64,000 nucleotides of DNA from JACCYI01 sp963828075 (GCA_963828075.1 CAWHDH010000021.1:2232001-2296000), one strand, 5' to 3'; counted from the first letter of the stretch, positions 18,167 to 27,045 are shown. A program made the numbers and translations. The notes: generated by a model not told the origin, from the sequence alone.

Positions 18167-18465
18167 GCCCCGACTATGGCGCAGATCCAGCCGGACGGAA
18201 TCCCGTCGCCCCTCGGCGCTGGGAATGCGACGGTTCGAGTCCGGCAAGGGCTCGAACCCGGCGCGGCGACACCCGTGCTCTCGGCCTGGGGTTGCGGGAA
18301 GCGCGGCCGGTCTCTAGCCTGTCGCGGCCGATGTCACGGATGCACCTCACCGCGTACCTCGCCCCCGCCGCCAGCAAGGCCGCGGGTACGTCGCGCTGCC
18401 TGTGGAGCGGGCAAGAGCGTCCGATCTTCGACCCGCGCAGCGGCGTCTAACGGGAGTCGTCAGTC
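18167..18465. other. Intergenic stretch with one hairpin
   Basis: No convincing gene. GGTTCGAG (18232-18239) and CTCGAACC (18251-18258) form an 8-bp stem with an 11-nt loop. A short plus-strand frame at 18330-18450 (40 codons, starting MSRMHLTAYLAPAASKAAG) follows a TAGCCT box but has no recognisable family. Confidence 0.35.
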
Positions 18466-18680
18466 ATGGCTCCCGCGACGCTCGCGGGGGCCACGCCTCA
18501 GGTCCGTCGGGCCCGCGGCGGGTGGGACCGCGACTCCATCATCACGGCGATCCAGGACTGGGTCGCTCTATACGGCGAGCCTCCGCGGGCCGCCGACTGG
18601 AACCCCTCGTCGGCGAAGTGGTCGGGGCAGCTGTGGCGCGTCGAGCGCTACCGCGCCGGCCGCGCCATCAAGGACCCGGG
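18466..18680 (+). pseudogene. Fragment with a W-rich DNA-binding-like repeat
   Basis: The frame reads GGWDRDSIITAIQDWVALYG then EPPRAADWNPSSAKWSGQLWRVERY. The W..(D/E).I..A...W....G..P...DW pattern resembles the short repeat found beside homing-endonuclease and resolvase-like domains in actinobacteria. The match ends at about 18670, where the frame runs into the 3' end of the opposite LuxR gene. It is probably a truncated remnant; family assignment is tentative. Confidence 0.4.
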
Positions 18681-19795
18681 GCGAACCAGCCGTCCGAGCC
18701 GAGCGCTCCGCCACTCGCGAGCCGCGGGGCGTAGTGCTCGAAGAACAGGTGCGCGACGAGCTCGCCGCGGCTGCTCGTCCCGGTCCGCTCGAAGATCGAC
18801 TTGAGGTGGTCCTGCACCGTGTAGGGCGAAAGGTGAAGCCGGCTCGCGATCTCACTCGTGGGCAGACCCCGCGCGACGTGCTGGGTGATCGCTCGCTCGC
18901 GGGGCGTCAGGCCGTAGGCCTCGGCGATGAGCGGCGCCAGCTCGGGCGAGCGGGCCGGCTCGAGCACCACGGCCGCTCGTGCCGCAGGCCCGGTGCCGAG
19001 CATCGATCCGCGCAGGAGCAGCCACTGACCGGATCGCGTCCGGACCCGTGAGCCGGCCGCGAGGCGTCGGTCGGCGGTCCCGGCGGCGATGCCCCGAGCC
19101 TGATTGGCGACGATCTGCACCACCGACGGGAGCCGGTCGTCCGGCGCATCGCCGTCGCCCAGCTCGGCCAGCCACACCTGCGCTGCGGGGTTGGCGAGCT
19201 CGACCGAGTTGTCCTCGGCGAGCAGCAGCAGGCCGGGGCCGCCATCCGGATCGCTCGCGGGTACGGCAGCGAGCAGGAGCGCGCGTCGCAGGCCATCGGC
19301 CAGGTTCACAGACAGCCAGGCCAGCGTCCGGACGTCGGCCGGGGTGAACTGCGCGCGTCCAGCCTCGCGCATGAGGACGATGCCGCCCCACGTTCCCCCA
19401 TCGGTGGCGAGCACGGCCCGCAGCTCGTCGTCGAAGCCGTGCGGACGTCGCAGCTCGCGCTGTCGAACGCTGCGCTCGAGGTGGCCCTCCGTCGCTTCGC
19501 TCAGGCTCGCCGCCCGCGCCCCTCGGCGCGCGAGCTCCGTGAACTTGTTGACGTCCGGCTCCCGCAGCTCGATCTCGGCCAGGCGCGGCGTGACTTCCTC
19601 CGGGAGGCCGTTGTCGATGACGTGACCGGTCGGCAGCAGGGTCGCCGGGTCCAGCGTCATCACGCACACGCCGTCGAACGGCACCACCCGACGCAGCACG
19701 CGGATGACGGCGTGCGAGAAGTCGCGAACGTCGAGGCCGCGATGCGAGAGACGCACGATGTCGTCGCGGGCGCGTTCCCGGGCCGCCACAGCCAT
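18668..19795 (-). CDS. LuxR-family transcriptional regulator
   Basis: A 375-residue protein with a C-terminal GerE-type helix-turn-helix (YGLTPRERAITQHVARGLPTSEIASRLHLSPYTVQDHLKSIFERTG). The N-terminal ~250 residues look like a GAF-type sensory region (VIRVLRRVVPFDGVCVMTLDPATLLPTGHVIDN) followed by a PAS-like part (LLLAEDNSVELANPAAQVWL). There is no receiver domain, so the signal is probably a bound ligand. ATG 19795 fits the domain start, with CAGAAT 6 nt upstream as a weak -10. It is divergent from the oxidase gene at 19869 (73 bp apart), a likely target. Confidence 0.82.
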   Translation of the reverse strand: MAVAARERARDDIVRLSHRGLDVRDFSHAVIRVLRRVVPFDGVCVMTLDPATLLPTGHVIDNGLPEEVTPRLAEIELREPDVNKFTELARRGARAASLSEATEGHLERSVRQRELRRPHGFDDELRAVLATDGGTWGGIVLMREAGRAQFTPADVRTLAWLSVNLADGLRRALLLAAVPASDPDGGPGLLLLAEDNSVELANPAAQVWLAELGDGDAPDDRLPSVVQIVANQARGIAAGTADRRLAAGSRVRTRSGQWLLLRGSMLGTGPAARAAVVLEPARSPELAPLIAEAYGLTPRERAITQHVARGLPTSEIASRLHLSPYTVQDHLKSIFERTGTSSRGELVAHLFFEHYAPRLASGGALGSDGWFAPGP

Positions 19796-19868
19796 GCGTC
19801 GATTCTGACATGAACTCCCCAGGATCCTGGGGTGGTCATATGCCTTGCGCTGCCGCACCCTGCCGTCC

Positions 19869-21248
19869 ATGAGTCCCTCACCACCACCGCTCGATGGCGA
19901 CCTTCGTCTCGACGACGCCACGCGCGAGGCGACTGCGGAGGACTTCGGGCACATCGTCCGCAGGACGCCGTACGCCGTCCTGCGGCCGGGGTCCGCCGAT
20001 GACGTCGCCACGGCGATCCGCTGGGCGGCTCAGCAGGGCCGCAGCTTCGCCGCGCAGGGCCGCAGACACTCGACGTTCGGCCGCTCGCAGGCCCAGGACG
20101 GCATCGTGGCCGACATGTCGATGCTTCGGGACGTGGGCGCCGTCGACGGCGATCGGGTGGCCGTGGGGGCCGGCGCGACGTGGCGCGAGGTCCTCCTGGT
20201 GACGCTGGCCCACGGCATGACGCCGCCGGTGCTCACGGACTACCTCGACCTCTCGGTCGGCGGCACGCTGGTCGTCGGCGGCGTCGGCGGCACGACCTCG
20301 TCGTTCGGCCTCCAGAGCGACAACGTGCTCGACCTGGAACTCGTCACGGGCGAGGGGCAGAAGCTGACCTGCTCGGCGAGCCAGAACGTCGAGGAGTTCG
20401 ACACGGTGCGCGCCGGCCTCGGTCAGGTCGGCGTGATCACCCGGGCGACGCTCCGGCTCGTCGCCGCGCCCACGTCCGTACGCCGATTCCTGCTCTTCTA
20501 TCCGGACCTGGCCTCGATGCTCGACGACGCGCGGCGGCTGTCCGGCGATGACCGGTTCGACGCCGTGCAAGGCGCGATCGTGCCCACGCCGAACGCCGGC
20601 TTCACGTATCGGCTGGACGCGGCGGCGTACGTCACCCGCACCCCACCGAACGACGACGCCCTGCTCGCCGGCCTCTCCGACGACGCGGCGCACCGGCAGG
20701 CGACGAGCCTCGCCTACCTGGAGTACCTCGACCGGCTCGCCCCACTGGAGGCGGCGCTCCGGGCCAACGGACAGTGGCACCTGCCCCACCCATGGCTCAC
20801 GACGTTCATCGGCGACTCCCAGGTCGAGCCCGTCGTCGAGGCCGAGCTGACTGCCATCGACCCAGCGGCGGACCTCGGACCCCTGGGGCAGATCGTGCTC
20901 TCGCCGACCCGACGGTCGGCGATCTCCAGCCCGCTCCTGCCGATGCCCGCGGACGACCTGTGCCACGCGTTCAACCTCGTTCGCCTCCCGGCGACCGCTG
21001 ACGCCGGCGAGGTGACCCGGCTCGTCGAGGCGAACCGCGCCACGTACCACCGCGTCAAGGCCGCCGGCGGCACGCTCTACCCCGTCAGCGCCTTCCACCT
21101 GTCTCCGACGCAGTGGCGCGAGCACTTCGGCCCCGCGTTCGACCGGCTGAGCGCCGCGAAGCAGCGCTTCGACCCGAGCCGGATCCTCACGCCCGGCTAC
21201 GACCTGCTCTCGCCGGCGGAAGCGAGCTGCGGAGTCGTGCGAGCATGA
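19869..21248 (+). CDS. Cytokinin-dehydrogenase-like FAD-dependent oxidase
   Basis: A 459-residue VAO/BBE-type FAD protein. RSFAAQGRRHSTFG corresponds to the (G)HS motif where plant cytokinin dehydrogenases carry FAD on His. LTDYLDLSVGGTLVVGGVGGT, LELVTGEGQ, RAGLGQVGVITRATLRL, HPWLTTFI and a C-terminal KQRFDPSRILTPGYDL follow the cytokinin dehydrogenase pattern along most of its length. Such enzymes oxidise the side chain of N6-substituted adenines. There is no export signal. The true substrate is unknown; a related amine or alcohol is possible. A LuxR regulator is divergent upstream. Confidence 0.8.
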   Translation: MSPSPPPLDGDLRLDDATREATAEDFGHIVRRTPYAVLRPGSADDVATAIRWAAQQGRSFAAQGRRHSTFGRSQAQDGIVADMSMLRDVGAVDGDRVAVGAGATWREVLLVTLAHGMTPPVLTDYLDLSVGGTLVVGGVGGTTSSFGLQSDNVLDLELVTGEGQKLTCSASQNVEEFDTVRAGLGQVGVITRATLRLVAAPTSVRRFLLFYPDLASMLDDARRLSGDDRFDAVQGAIVPTPNAGFTYRLDAAAYVTRTPPNDDALLAGLSDDAAHRQATSLAYLEYLDRLAPLEAALRANGQWHLPHPWLTTFIGDSQVEPVVEAELTAIDPAADLGPLGQIVLSPTRRSAISSPLLPMPADDLCHAFNLVRLPATADAGEVTRLVEANRATYHRVKAAGGTLYPVSAFHLSPTQWREHFGPAFDRLSAAKQRFDPSRILTPGYDLLSPAEASCGVVRA

Positions 21249-21267
21249 GCGGATCGAGCTCCCCGTG

Positions 21268-22353
21268 ATGCCGCCCGTCGCGCCGATGCTGGCCAAGCCC
21301 ATGGCCACGATCCCGCCCGGCCAGCTCTACGAGCCCAAGTGGGACGGCTTCCGCTCGATCGTGTTCCGCGACGGCGACGAGGTGGAGATCGGCAGCCGCA
21401 AGGAGCGCCCGATGACGCGCTACTTCCCCGAGGTCGTCGAGGCGGTCAGGCGCGCCTTCCCGCCGCGCGCGGTGATCGACGGCGAGATCGTCATCGCCGG
21501 CGACGGCGGCCTGGACTTCTGGGCGCTCCAGCAGCGCATCCACCCAGCCGCCAGCCGTGTCGCGCGGCTGGCCGCCGAGACCCCGGCCAGCTTCGTCGCC
21601 TTCGACCTGCTCGCGCTCGGCGACGCCGATCTCACGCACGAGCCGTTCGCTGACCGCCGGGCCGAGCTGGAGCGGGCGCTGGCGAACGCGGCGCCGCCGA
21701 TCCACGTCACGCCGCTCACCCGCGACGAGACGATCGCCCGCGCGTGGTTCGAGCGCTTCGAGGGCGCCGGTCTCGACGGCCTGATCGCCAAGCGACCCGA
21801 CCTCACCTACCAGCCCGACAAGCGTGTGATGACGAAGATCAAGCACGTCCGGACGGCCGATTGCGTGGTCGCCGGCTACCGCGTCCACAAGTCCGCCCCG
21901 GACGCGATCGGGTCGCTGCTGCTCGGCCTCCACATCGACGAGGCGGCGCCGCCGTCGCAGTGGGGCGACCACACGCGCGGGCTGGCGCCCGTCGGCGTCA
22001 TCGGCGCGTTCCCGATGGCGCGCCGGCGCGAGCTGTTCGCCGAGCTCCAGGCGCTGGTGGTCGAGTTCGCCGAGCACCCGTGGAACTGGGCGGCCGAGAT
22101 GGCGGTCGCCCCCGAGGGCGGTAGCCGCTGGAACCCCAAGAAGGACCTGTCGTTCGTGCCGCTGCGGCCGGAGCGGGTCGTCGAGGTGCGCTACGACTAC
22201 CTGGAGGGCGCGCGGTTCCGGCACCCGCCGCAGTTCGTGCGCTGGCGCCCGGACCGCGAGCCGGCCTCCTGCGGCTACGCGCAGCTCGAGCAGCCGACGC
22301 CGTTCGATCTCTCCGACGTCCTCGCCGGCCGGCTGGACGCGAGAATGCCGTGA
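21268..22353 (+). CDS. ATP-dependent DNA ligase, LigC-like
   Basis: A 361-residue two-domain ATP-dependent DNA ligase. The nucleotidyltransferase motif I is EPKWDGFRS with the adenylated Lys, followed by motif III (FVAFDLLAL), motif IV (GLDGLIAKR) and motif V (TKIKHVRTADCVVAGYR). An OB-fold domain makes up the last ~130 residues. Bacterial LigC-type enzymes act in base-excision and end-joining repair. No Ku, polymerase or phosphoesterase partner is seen nearby. ATG 21268 is used; GTG 21265 is adjacent. Its stop overlaps the next gene by 1 nt. Confidence 0.88.
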   Translation: MPPVAPMLAKPMATIPPGQLYEPKWDGFRSIVFRDGDEVEIGSRKERPMTRYFPEVVEAVRRAFPPRAVIDGEIVIAGDGGLDFWALQQRIHPAASRVARLAAETPASFVAFDLLALGDADLTHEPFADRRAELERALANAAPPIHVTPLTRDETIARAWFERFEGAGLDGLIAKRPDLTYQPDKRVMTKIKHVRTADCVVAGYRVHKSAPDAIGSLLLGLHIDEAAPPSQWGDHTRGLAPVGVIGAFPMARRRELFAELQALVVEFAEHPWNWAAEMAVAPEGGSRWNPKKDLSFVPLRPERVVEVRYDYLEGARFRHPPQFVRWRPDREPASCGYAQLEQPTPFDLSDVLAGRLDARMP

Positions 22354-22703
22354 TGACCCTCGAGCTCTTCGCCGGAATCCGCGTCCGCGACTTCACGGCG
22401 GCGCGCGCAAGGTACGGGCGGCTGTTCGGAGAACCGTCGTTCTTCCCGCACGCGACCGAGGCGGTCTGGACACTCGCCGACGGCCGGTCGGTGTACATCG
22501 TGGAGGACGCCGACCGCGCCGGCGGGGCGGTGATCACGATCTTCGTCGACGATCTCGACGCCGCCGTCACGGAGATCGGCTCGCGGGGATTGGAGCCGAC
22601 CGAGACCGAGACCTACTCGAACGGCGTCCGCAAGACGACCTACCGCGACGACGACGGCAACGAGATCGGATTCGGCGGCGCGCCGGCGTCGACCGAGCCC
22701 TGA
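22353..22703 (+). CDS. VOC (glyoxalase/bleomycin-resistance-like) protein
   Basis: A 116-residue single VOC domain: ELFAGIRVRDFTAARARYGRLFG at the N-terminus and TTYRDDDGNEIGFGG at the C-terminus, the usual beta-alpha-beta-beta-beta halves. Family members bind metals and catalyse isomerisation, dioxygenation or drug sequestration; the substrate cannot be told. It starts on the TGATG overlap with the ligase stop, so both are likely translated from one message. Confidence 0.75.
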   Translation: MTLELFAGIRVRDFTAARARYGRLFGEPSFFPHATEAVWTLADGRSVYIVEDADRAGGAVITIFVDDLDAAVTEIGSRGLEPTETETYSNGVRKTTYRDDDGNEIGFGGAPASTEP

Positions 22704-22705
22704 CG

Positions 22706-23122
22706 TCAGCCGCCGATCGCGTAACCCCAGACGCCGCGATCGCCGGGCGCGGGTCCTCGCAGCGAGCCCGTGAGGGTGCCGGAGCAGGCGAGCAGATCCG
22801 GGGCCGTGCCCGTCCCGGACAGGCGCTTGCCGGTGCGGGTCTTGAACGTCAGCGTGAGCGCCTTGCCCTCCACCTTGCCGCTGACTCGCGCGATCTGCAG
22901 GCGCTCGCTGCCCTGGCCCTGGACGAGCTTGCCGCGCAGCTTGCCGGAGTCGAAGACCGACAGGCGCAGCTCGCCGACCAGCGACAGGTCGGCGTCCGGG
23001 CCTGAACGCACGTGCGCCTCGAAGTCGCCGGTGCAGGTCGTGGTGGCCGCGTGTGCGCTGGTGACAGGGGCGATCGCGGCGGCGATCAGGATCGCCAGGC
23101 CTGCGGTCTTGCGTGATCTCAT
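22706..23122 (-). CDS. Secreted protein of unknown function
   Basis: A 138-residue protein with a clear Sec signal peptide (MRSRKTAGLAILIAAAIAPV, cleavage after SAHA). The mature part is beta-rich with two Cys (TTTCTGDFEAHV and LLACSGTL) that may form a disulfide. No family is recognised. It converges on the VOC gene with 2 bp between stops. Confidence 0.65.
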   Translation of the reverse strand: MRSRKTAGLAILIAAAIAPVTSAHAATTTCTGDFEAHVRSGPDADLSLVGELRLSVFDSGKLRGKLVQGQGSERLQIARVSGKVEGKALTLTFKTRTGKRLSGTGTAPDLLACSGTLTGSLRGPAPGDRGVWGYAIGG

Positions 23123-23214
23123 CGGTGGGCTCTCTCTTCGTGCGCGGTGGGCCGGACAAGGTCCCTCTACGCGCGATCCACCGCCGCGGATCACCCCGCT
23201 CTAGCCTTCATGTC

Positions 23215-23958
23215 GTGGTCGTGGCGGTGTTCGGCGATGCGCACGCGCATGCGGACGCGCTTGACGCGGTGATCGCGGCCGCCGAGGGGCGCGGCGTCGG
23301 CGAGCTGTGGTCGCTCGGCGACATGATCGGTCGTGGCCCGGATCCCGAGCGCGTGGTGGCGCGGACGCGCGAGTGCTGCCGGGTGGCGCTGATGGGCAAC
23401 CACGACTACGGCGCGACCGGGTCGGCCGAGCACTCCCGGTTCGGCGCGCCGGGGTCGCCGGCGGTGCGGTCGCTGGAGCTCGCCTGCGAGCGGTTGAGCG
23501 ACGGCGACGTGGAGTGGATGCGGTCGCGCAAGCCGGCGGCTCGCTGGGCCGGGGTCCAGTGCTGGCACGGCAGTCCGCGCAACGCCGTGCACGAGTACGT
23601 CGGCGCGTCGAACGCGGGAGCGTGCCTGGCGGTCCAGCGCGCCGACGTCGGGCTGGTCGGCCACACGCATGTCGCGGCCGCGTGGCGCGAGACGCCGCGC
23701 GGCGCGAGCGCGGTCAGGGTCCGGGCCGGCGTGCCGCTCGACCTCAGCGACGGCAAGTGGTTGCTCAACCCGGGCCCCGTCGGTGCGCCGGCGCCCTCGC
23801 GGGTGCGGCTGGACTGGTGGGACGCGCTGGACTCCCAAGCCGGTGACGGAGCGTTCTGGTTGCTGCTCGACCTGGAGCGGCGCACGGCCACCTGGCACCG
23901 CGCCCCGTACGACCCGGCTCCCGCGCGCCGCCGAGCGCGCGCGCTCGGCCTCGACTAA
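23215..23958 (+). CDS. Metallophosphoesterase (YfcE/PrpE-like)
   Basis: A 247-residue calcineurin-like phosphoesterase: VFGDAHAHADAL (metal Asp/His), WSLGDMIGRGPDP (Asp), ALMGNHDYG (Asn-His), WHGSP, GHTH (VGLVGHTHVA) and NPGPVG. These residues bind two metal ions. Substrates in this family are phosphodiesters or nucleotide phosphates; here unknown. TAGCCT (23202-23207) lies 7 nt before GTG 23215, pointing to a leaderless message and fixing the start. Confidence 0.84.
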   Translation: MVVAVFGDAHAHADALDAVIAAAEGRGVGELWSLGDMIGRGPDPERVVARTRECCRVALMGNHDYGATGSAEHSRFGAPGSPAVRSLELACERLSDGDVEWMRSRKPAARWAGVQCWHGSPRNAVHEYVGASNAGACLAVQRADVGLVGHTHVAAAWRETPRGASAVRVRAGVPLDLSDGKWLLNPGPVGAPAPSRVRLDWWDALDSQAGDGAFWLLLDLERRTATWHRAPYDPAPARRRARALGLD

Positions 23959-24566
23959 CTGGCCAGCTTGGCCGCCAAGGCCACGAGCAGTCCTCCGATC
24001 GTCGCGTTCACGCCACGGGAGACGCTCGGGCGGCCGAGCGCGCTCCGGAGCCGCGTGGCCAGCAGCGCGTAGCCCGCCAGCCCGGTGAACACGAGTGCGG
24101 CCATCGTCGCCACCATGGCGGCGGGGAGGAGCGTTCCGCTGTCGGGCGGGAGGAACTGCGGGACGAGCGCGGTCCAGAACAGGCCGACCTTCACGTTGGC
24201 CAGATCGCTGACGAGCCCGTTGCGGAACGCCCGGCCCGCGCCGCCTCGCTCGGTCGGCGCGTGGTCGGCGGCCAGCAGGTCGCCGCGACGCGCCGCGAGC
24301 AGCGCCTGCACTCCGAGCCACGCCAGGTAGACCGCGCCGGCGAGCTTGAGGACGGTGAAGGCGGAGGCGGACGCCGTGAGCAGCGCGGTCACGCCGAGCA
24401 CCGTGGCCGTGCCCCAGACGAGGTTCCCGAGCGCCGACCCGGCGGCGGCCCAGGCGCCCGCCCGGGCTCCGCCGGTGAGTGCGGTGCGAAGCACGACGAG
24501 CATGTCCGGTCCGGGCATCAGCACGGCGGCGGTGGCGGTCCCGACGAAGGCGAGGTAGCTGGTCAT
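23955..24566 (-). CDS. LysE/RhtB-family amino-acid exporter
   Basis: A 203-residue membrane protein with about six hydrophobic helices. The N-terminus (YLAFVGTATAAVLMPGPDMLVVLRTAL) has the conserved MPGPD motif of the LysE/RhtB superfamily, followed by NGLVSDLANVKVGLFW, another family signature. It would export amino acids or related metabolites. ATG 24566 is preferred because GGGAG lies ~10 nt upstream; ATG 24575 and 24593 are alternatives. It is divergent from a LysR regulator, a common arrangement for these exporters. Confidence 0.85.
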   Translation of the reverse strand: MTSYLAFVGTATAAVLMPGPDMLVVLRTALTGGARAGAWAAAGSALGNLVWGTATVLGVTALLTASASAFTVLKLAGAVYLAWLGVQALLAARRGDLLAADHAPTERGGAGRAFRNGLVSDLANVKVGLFWTALVPQFLPPDSGTLLPAAMVATMAALVFTGLAGYALLATRLRSALGRPSVSRGVNATIGGLLVALAAKLAS

Positions 24567-24638
24567 GGATGTCATGCTCCCGCCGAAAGTCATTCAGAAC
24601 AACTCGACTATCTGGTCTTTAGCCTTTAGCATTGCTGC

Positions 24639-25538
24639 ATGCTTCACGCGGGCCGGCTGCGGCTTCTCGTCGAGCTCGAGCAGCGCGGCACCGTCACCGC
24701 CGTGGCGGCGGCGCTCGACTACACGCCCTCGGCGGTGTCCCAGCAGCTCACGCGACTCGAGGCCGAGACCGGCCGGCAGCTGCTCGAACGCGTCGGGCGC
24801 GGGGTGCTGCTGACCGACGCCGGCCGGCTGCTCGCCGCGCACGGGCGCGAGGTGCTCGAACGGCTCGAGGCGGCTGAGACCGCCCTGGCACAGGCCGACG
24901 CGATCTCGGGGCGCCTGCGCGTGGCGGCGTTTCAGACCGCGGCCCAGAGCCTCGTGGTGCCCGCCTTCGTCGCCCTCTCGGAGCGTCACCCCCAGCTCGT
25001 GTGCGAGCTGCACGACCAGGAGGCGGAGACCGCACTGCCCCTCCTGCATTCGGGCCGCCTCGACCTCGTGCTGGCCGAGGAGTACGAACACGCGCCGCGC
25101 GCGCGTGACGCCGTCCTGGAGCGCCACGAGCTCGGATTCGACGCGCTCATGGTCGCGCTGGAGTCCGGGCACCCGCTCGCTCGGCACGGCGGGCCGCTCG
25201 CGCTGGCCGAGCTCGCCGAGGAGCGCTGGGCCACACCGTGGGAGGGCACCGCCTACGCGGCGATGATCCTGCGCGCCTGCCGCGCCGCCGGCTTCGAGCC
25301 CGACGTGCGGCACCGCGTGACGGATCTGCACACGCTGCTCGACCTCGCCCGCGGCGGGCTCGCGGTGACGCTCGTGCCGGTGCTCGGCGGCGCCAGGGAG
25401 GGAGACAGGCTCGCGCTCCGGCCGCTGAAGGGCGGCGGGCTGCGGCGCAGCATCTTCGCCGCGGTGCGGCGCAGCGCCGCCAACCGGCCGGCGATCAGGG
25501 CACTGCTCGGGGAACTCAAGGCGCGAACCGCGGCGTGA
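24639..25538 (+). CDS. LysR-family transcriptional regulator
   Basis: A 299-residue LysR-type regulator: N-terminal winged helix (RLRLLVELEQRGTVTAVAAALDYTPSAVSQQLTRLE) and a C-terminal periplasmic-binding-like effector domain (RLRVAAFQTAAQSLVVPAF). The divergent LysE-type exporter shares its 72-bp promoter region, so it most likely controls export in response to an amino acid or similar ligand, as ArgP/LysG-type regulators do. Confidence 0.88.
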   Translation: MLHAGRLRLLVELEQRGTVTAVAAALDYTPSAVSQQLTRLEAETGRQLLERVGRGVLLTDAGRLLAAHGREVLERLEAAETALAQADAISGRLRVAAFQTAAQSLVVPAFVALSERHPQLVCELHDQEAETALPLLHSGRLDLVLAEEYEHAPRARDAVLERHELGFDALMVALESGHPLARHGGPLALAELAEERWATPWEGTAYAAMILRACRAAGFEPDVRHRVTDLHTLLDLARGGLAVTLVPVLGGAREGDRLALRPLKGGGLRRSIFAAVRRSAANRPAIRALLGELKARTAA

Positions 25539-25620
25539 GCGCCCGTCAGGGGATCGTCGAGATCGCTCGCAGGTGACGGCCTTGTCGGACCCGGGCGTGC
25601 CGGGCTGCACGCCCGCCTCG

Positions 25621-25716
25621 TTAGGTCGCCAGGGCGAGGCCGCCGCTCAGTGCCAGGCGGCTACGTGGGCCACCACCGCCCGGCTCTGCCTTGAGCCTGG
25701 GGATCTCCTCCTCCAC
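25621..25716 (-). pseudogene. Possible remnant of a RibD/dihydrofolate-reductase-like gene
   Basis: A short minus-strand frame encodes VEEEIPRLKAEPGGG then RLALSGGLALAT. This resembles the (E)EI.RLK.EPGGDI.V.GG segment of RibD-C/DHFR-like proteins but is isolated, with no continuing homology on either side. Tentative. The rest of 25539-25779 shows nothing recognisable. Confidence 0.22.
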
Positions 25717-25779
25717 CGGCCCGGCTAAGCTAAGTATCTTGCTGCTTTCGGAACGCGCGCCGCGTCAGGAGAGGCGAGG

Positions 25780-26391
25780 TCAGATCACGGGGATCTCGCC
25801 GCCGAGGGCGAACGGCGCGACGAGCTCGATGCGGTCGCCGCTCCAGAAGCGCCCCGGGTCATACCAACTCGCGGGCCGCCGGTCCGGGAGGAGTCCCATG
25901 TCCTGGTAGGTGGTCGCGACGAGTTCGGCGCAGTAGATCGTCTCCAGCGACGAGGACTGGCGGCGGAAGCGGCCGGTCAGCCACTGGCGGGCGAGGCGCG
26001 GCATCGTCGGGAACGGGCGGCCGTCGAAGCGCGCGATCGTCTCCATGAGCCGGTCCTCATGGCGGCGCTCGATCGTGCCCTCGAGCTGGCGCACCCAGGC
26101 GCGCTGGCCGTAGCGCTCGTTCCACGTCGTCACGGCGTCACGCAGCAGGTGCAGCTGGACGCCGCGCTGCCGCTCACCGGTCCAGACGTCGGGCAGCGAC
26201 CGACCCAGCTCGGCGTGCCACAGCAGCGGCGGGAGGTCGTCGAGGACGACAGCCATCCCGACGTGGTTGACCGGACTGTTCGTCACCGTGCGGATCGCGA
26301 CGTCGGCCAGCGAGCGACCGCGAAACAGCCAGATGTCGCCGGTGGCCGTGGTGGCGACGGCGTCGTCGAGCGGCAGCGCTGCCTCGTTCAC
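25780..26391 (-). CDS. YiiX-like permuted papain-fold (NlpC/P60-related) hydrolase
   Basis: A 203-residue protein with the YaeF/YiiX layout: GDIWLFRG near the N-terminus, VNHVGMAVV (catalytic His) and ETIYCAELVATTYQDMGLL (catalytic Cys). These permuted papain-like enzymes cleave amide bonds in cell wall or lipid substrates. No signal peptide is seen, so the location is uncertain. GTG 26391 is preceded by TAGCTT with 7 nt spacing, again a leaderless arrangement; this -10 overlaps the one for the opposite gene. Confidence 0.72.
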   Translation of the reverse strand: MNEAALPLDDAVATTATGDIWLFRGRSLADVAIRTVTNSPVNHVGMAVVLDDLPPLLWHAELGRSLPDVWTGERQRGVQLHLLRDAVTTWNERYGQRAWVRQLEGTIERRHEDRLMETIARFDGRPFPTMPRLARQWLTGRFRRQSSSLETIYCAELVATTYQDMGLLPDRRPASWYDPGRFWSGDRIELVAPFALGGEIPVI

Positions 26392-26397
26392 CGCCCG

Positions 26398-26404
26398 TAA
26401 GCTA
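26398..26404. promoter_or_regulatory. Overlapping divergent -10 boxes
   Basis: TAAGCT (26398-26403) reads as a -10 for the plus gene (GTG 26412, 8 nt downstream). On the other strand TAGCTT (26404-26399) reads as a -10 for the minus gene (GTG 26391, 7 nt downstream). The start codons are 20 bp apart. Confidence 0.5.
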
Positions 26405-26411
26405 CGTGCCC

Positions 26412-26570
26412 GTGCGGGTGCCTTGGAAGCTCATCGGCGTTGCCGGCCTCGCCGGCGTGGCGGCCACCGGCGTGGCGGTCGCGCGCAAGCGCCGCGCGCA
26501 TCGTGACTACGACCCCGCCGAGGTACGCGCACGACTGCACCAGCGACTGGCCGACATCCCGAAGAAGTAG
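26412..26570 (+). CDS. Small single-pass membrane protein, 52 residues
   Basis: The frame starts VRVPWKLIGVAGLAGVAATG and continues VAVARKRRAHRDYDPAEVRARLHQRLADIPKK. It has one hydrophobic helix followed by a charged cytoplasmic tail. GTG 26412 fits the 8-nt distance from the TAAGCT box; GTG 26406 and 26418 are in the same frame. No family is recognised. It is divergent from the YiiX-like gene. Confidence 0.55.
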   Translation: MRVPWKLIGVAGLAGVAATGVAVARKRRAHRDYDPAEVRARLHQRLADIPKK

Positions 26571-26618
26571 CCGGGGACGCCGTGCCGCTCCTCGAGCGAA
26601 CCGGCACATCGCGAGGGC

Positions 26619-26987
26619 TCATCGGGCGTCCGCAGCGGCGGTGGGGGAGGGCTCGGGCAGGCGGCCGAGGCACGCCCGCAGCCCGAAGTCCGGCGGGAGG
26701 TCCGACACGAACCAGCGCATCCCGAACCGGCGCCGGAGGTCGATCGTGACGGGGCGATCGACCAGGTGCGGGTACGCCTGGCGGTGGGCGTAGACGGGCG
26801 TCGCCGGGTCGGCCGACAGGGGCCGGAAGTGAGGCGAGCGCTCGACGCGCTCGCATGACTCACAGCGAAGCGACACCTCGCCCGCGGCCGCGCAGCAGAT
26901 GGCGACGCGGTGCCAGTCGAACACAAGTGCCTCGCCGTCGCGCAGCGCAGTCCTGGCTGGGTCGGTGCACTGGATCAACGCTGTCAT
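26619..26987 (-). CDS. Cys-rich protein of unknown function
   Basis: A 122-residue protein with a Cys cluster (VAICCAAAGEVSLRCESCERVE) that could bind zinc and a conserved-looking second half (YPHLVDRPVTIDLRRRFGMRWFVSDLPPDFG). I do not recognise the family. It lies just outside the left end of the RiPP island. Confidence 0.5.
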   Translation of the reverse strand: MTALIQCTDPARTALRDGEALVFDWHRVAICCAAAGEVSLRCESCERVERSPHFRPLSADPATPVYAHRQAYPHLVDRPVTIDLRRRFGMRWFVSDLPPDFGLRACLGRLPEPSPTAAADAR

Positions 26988-27045
26988 CCCACAGGCTCGT
27001 GCGAACTGGTTGCCAGCCTACCAGCGGCCTGTGCCGGTTCTGGCA

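Noticed and set aside
18232..18258. TTCGAG-type sequences looking like a tRNA T-loop
   Set aside because: Neither strand gives a paired 5-bp T-stem, anticodon arm or acceptor; it is only a short hairpin.
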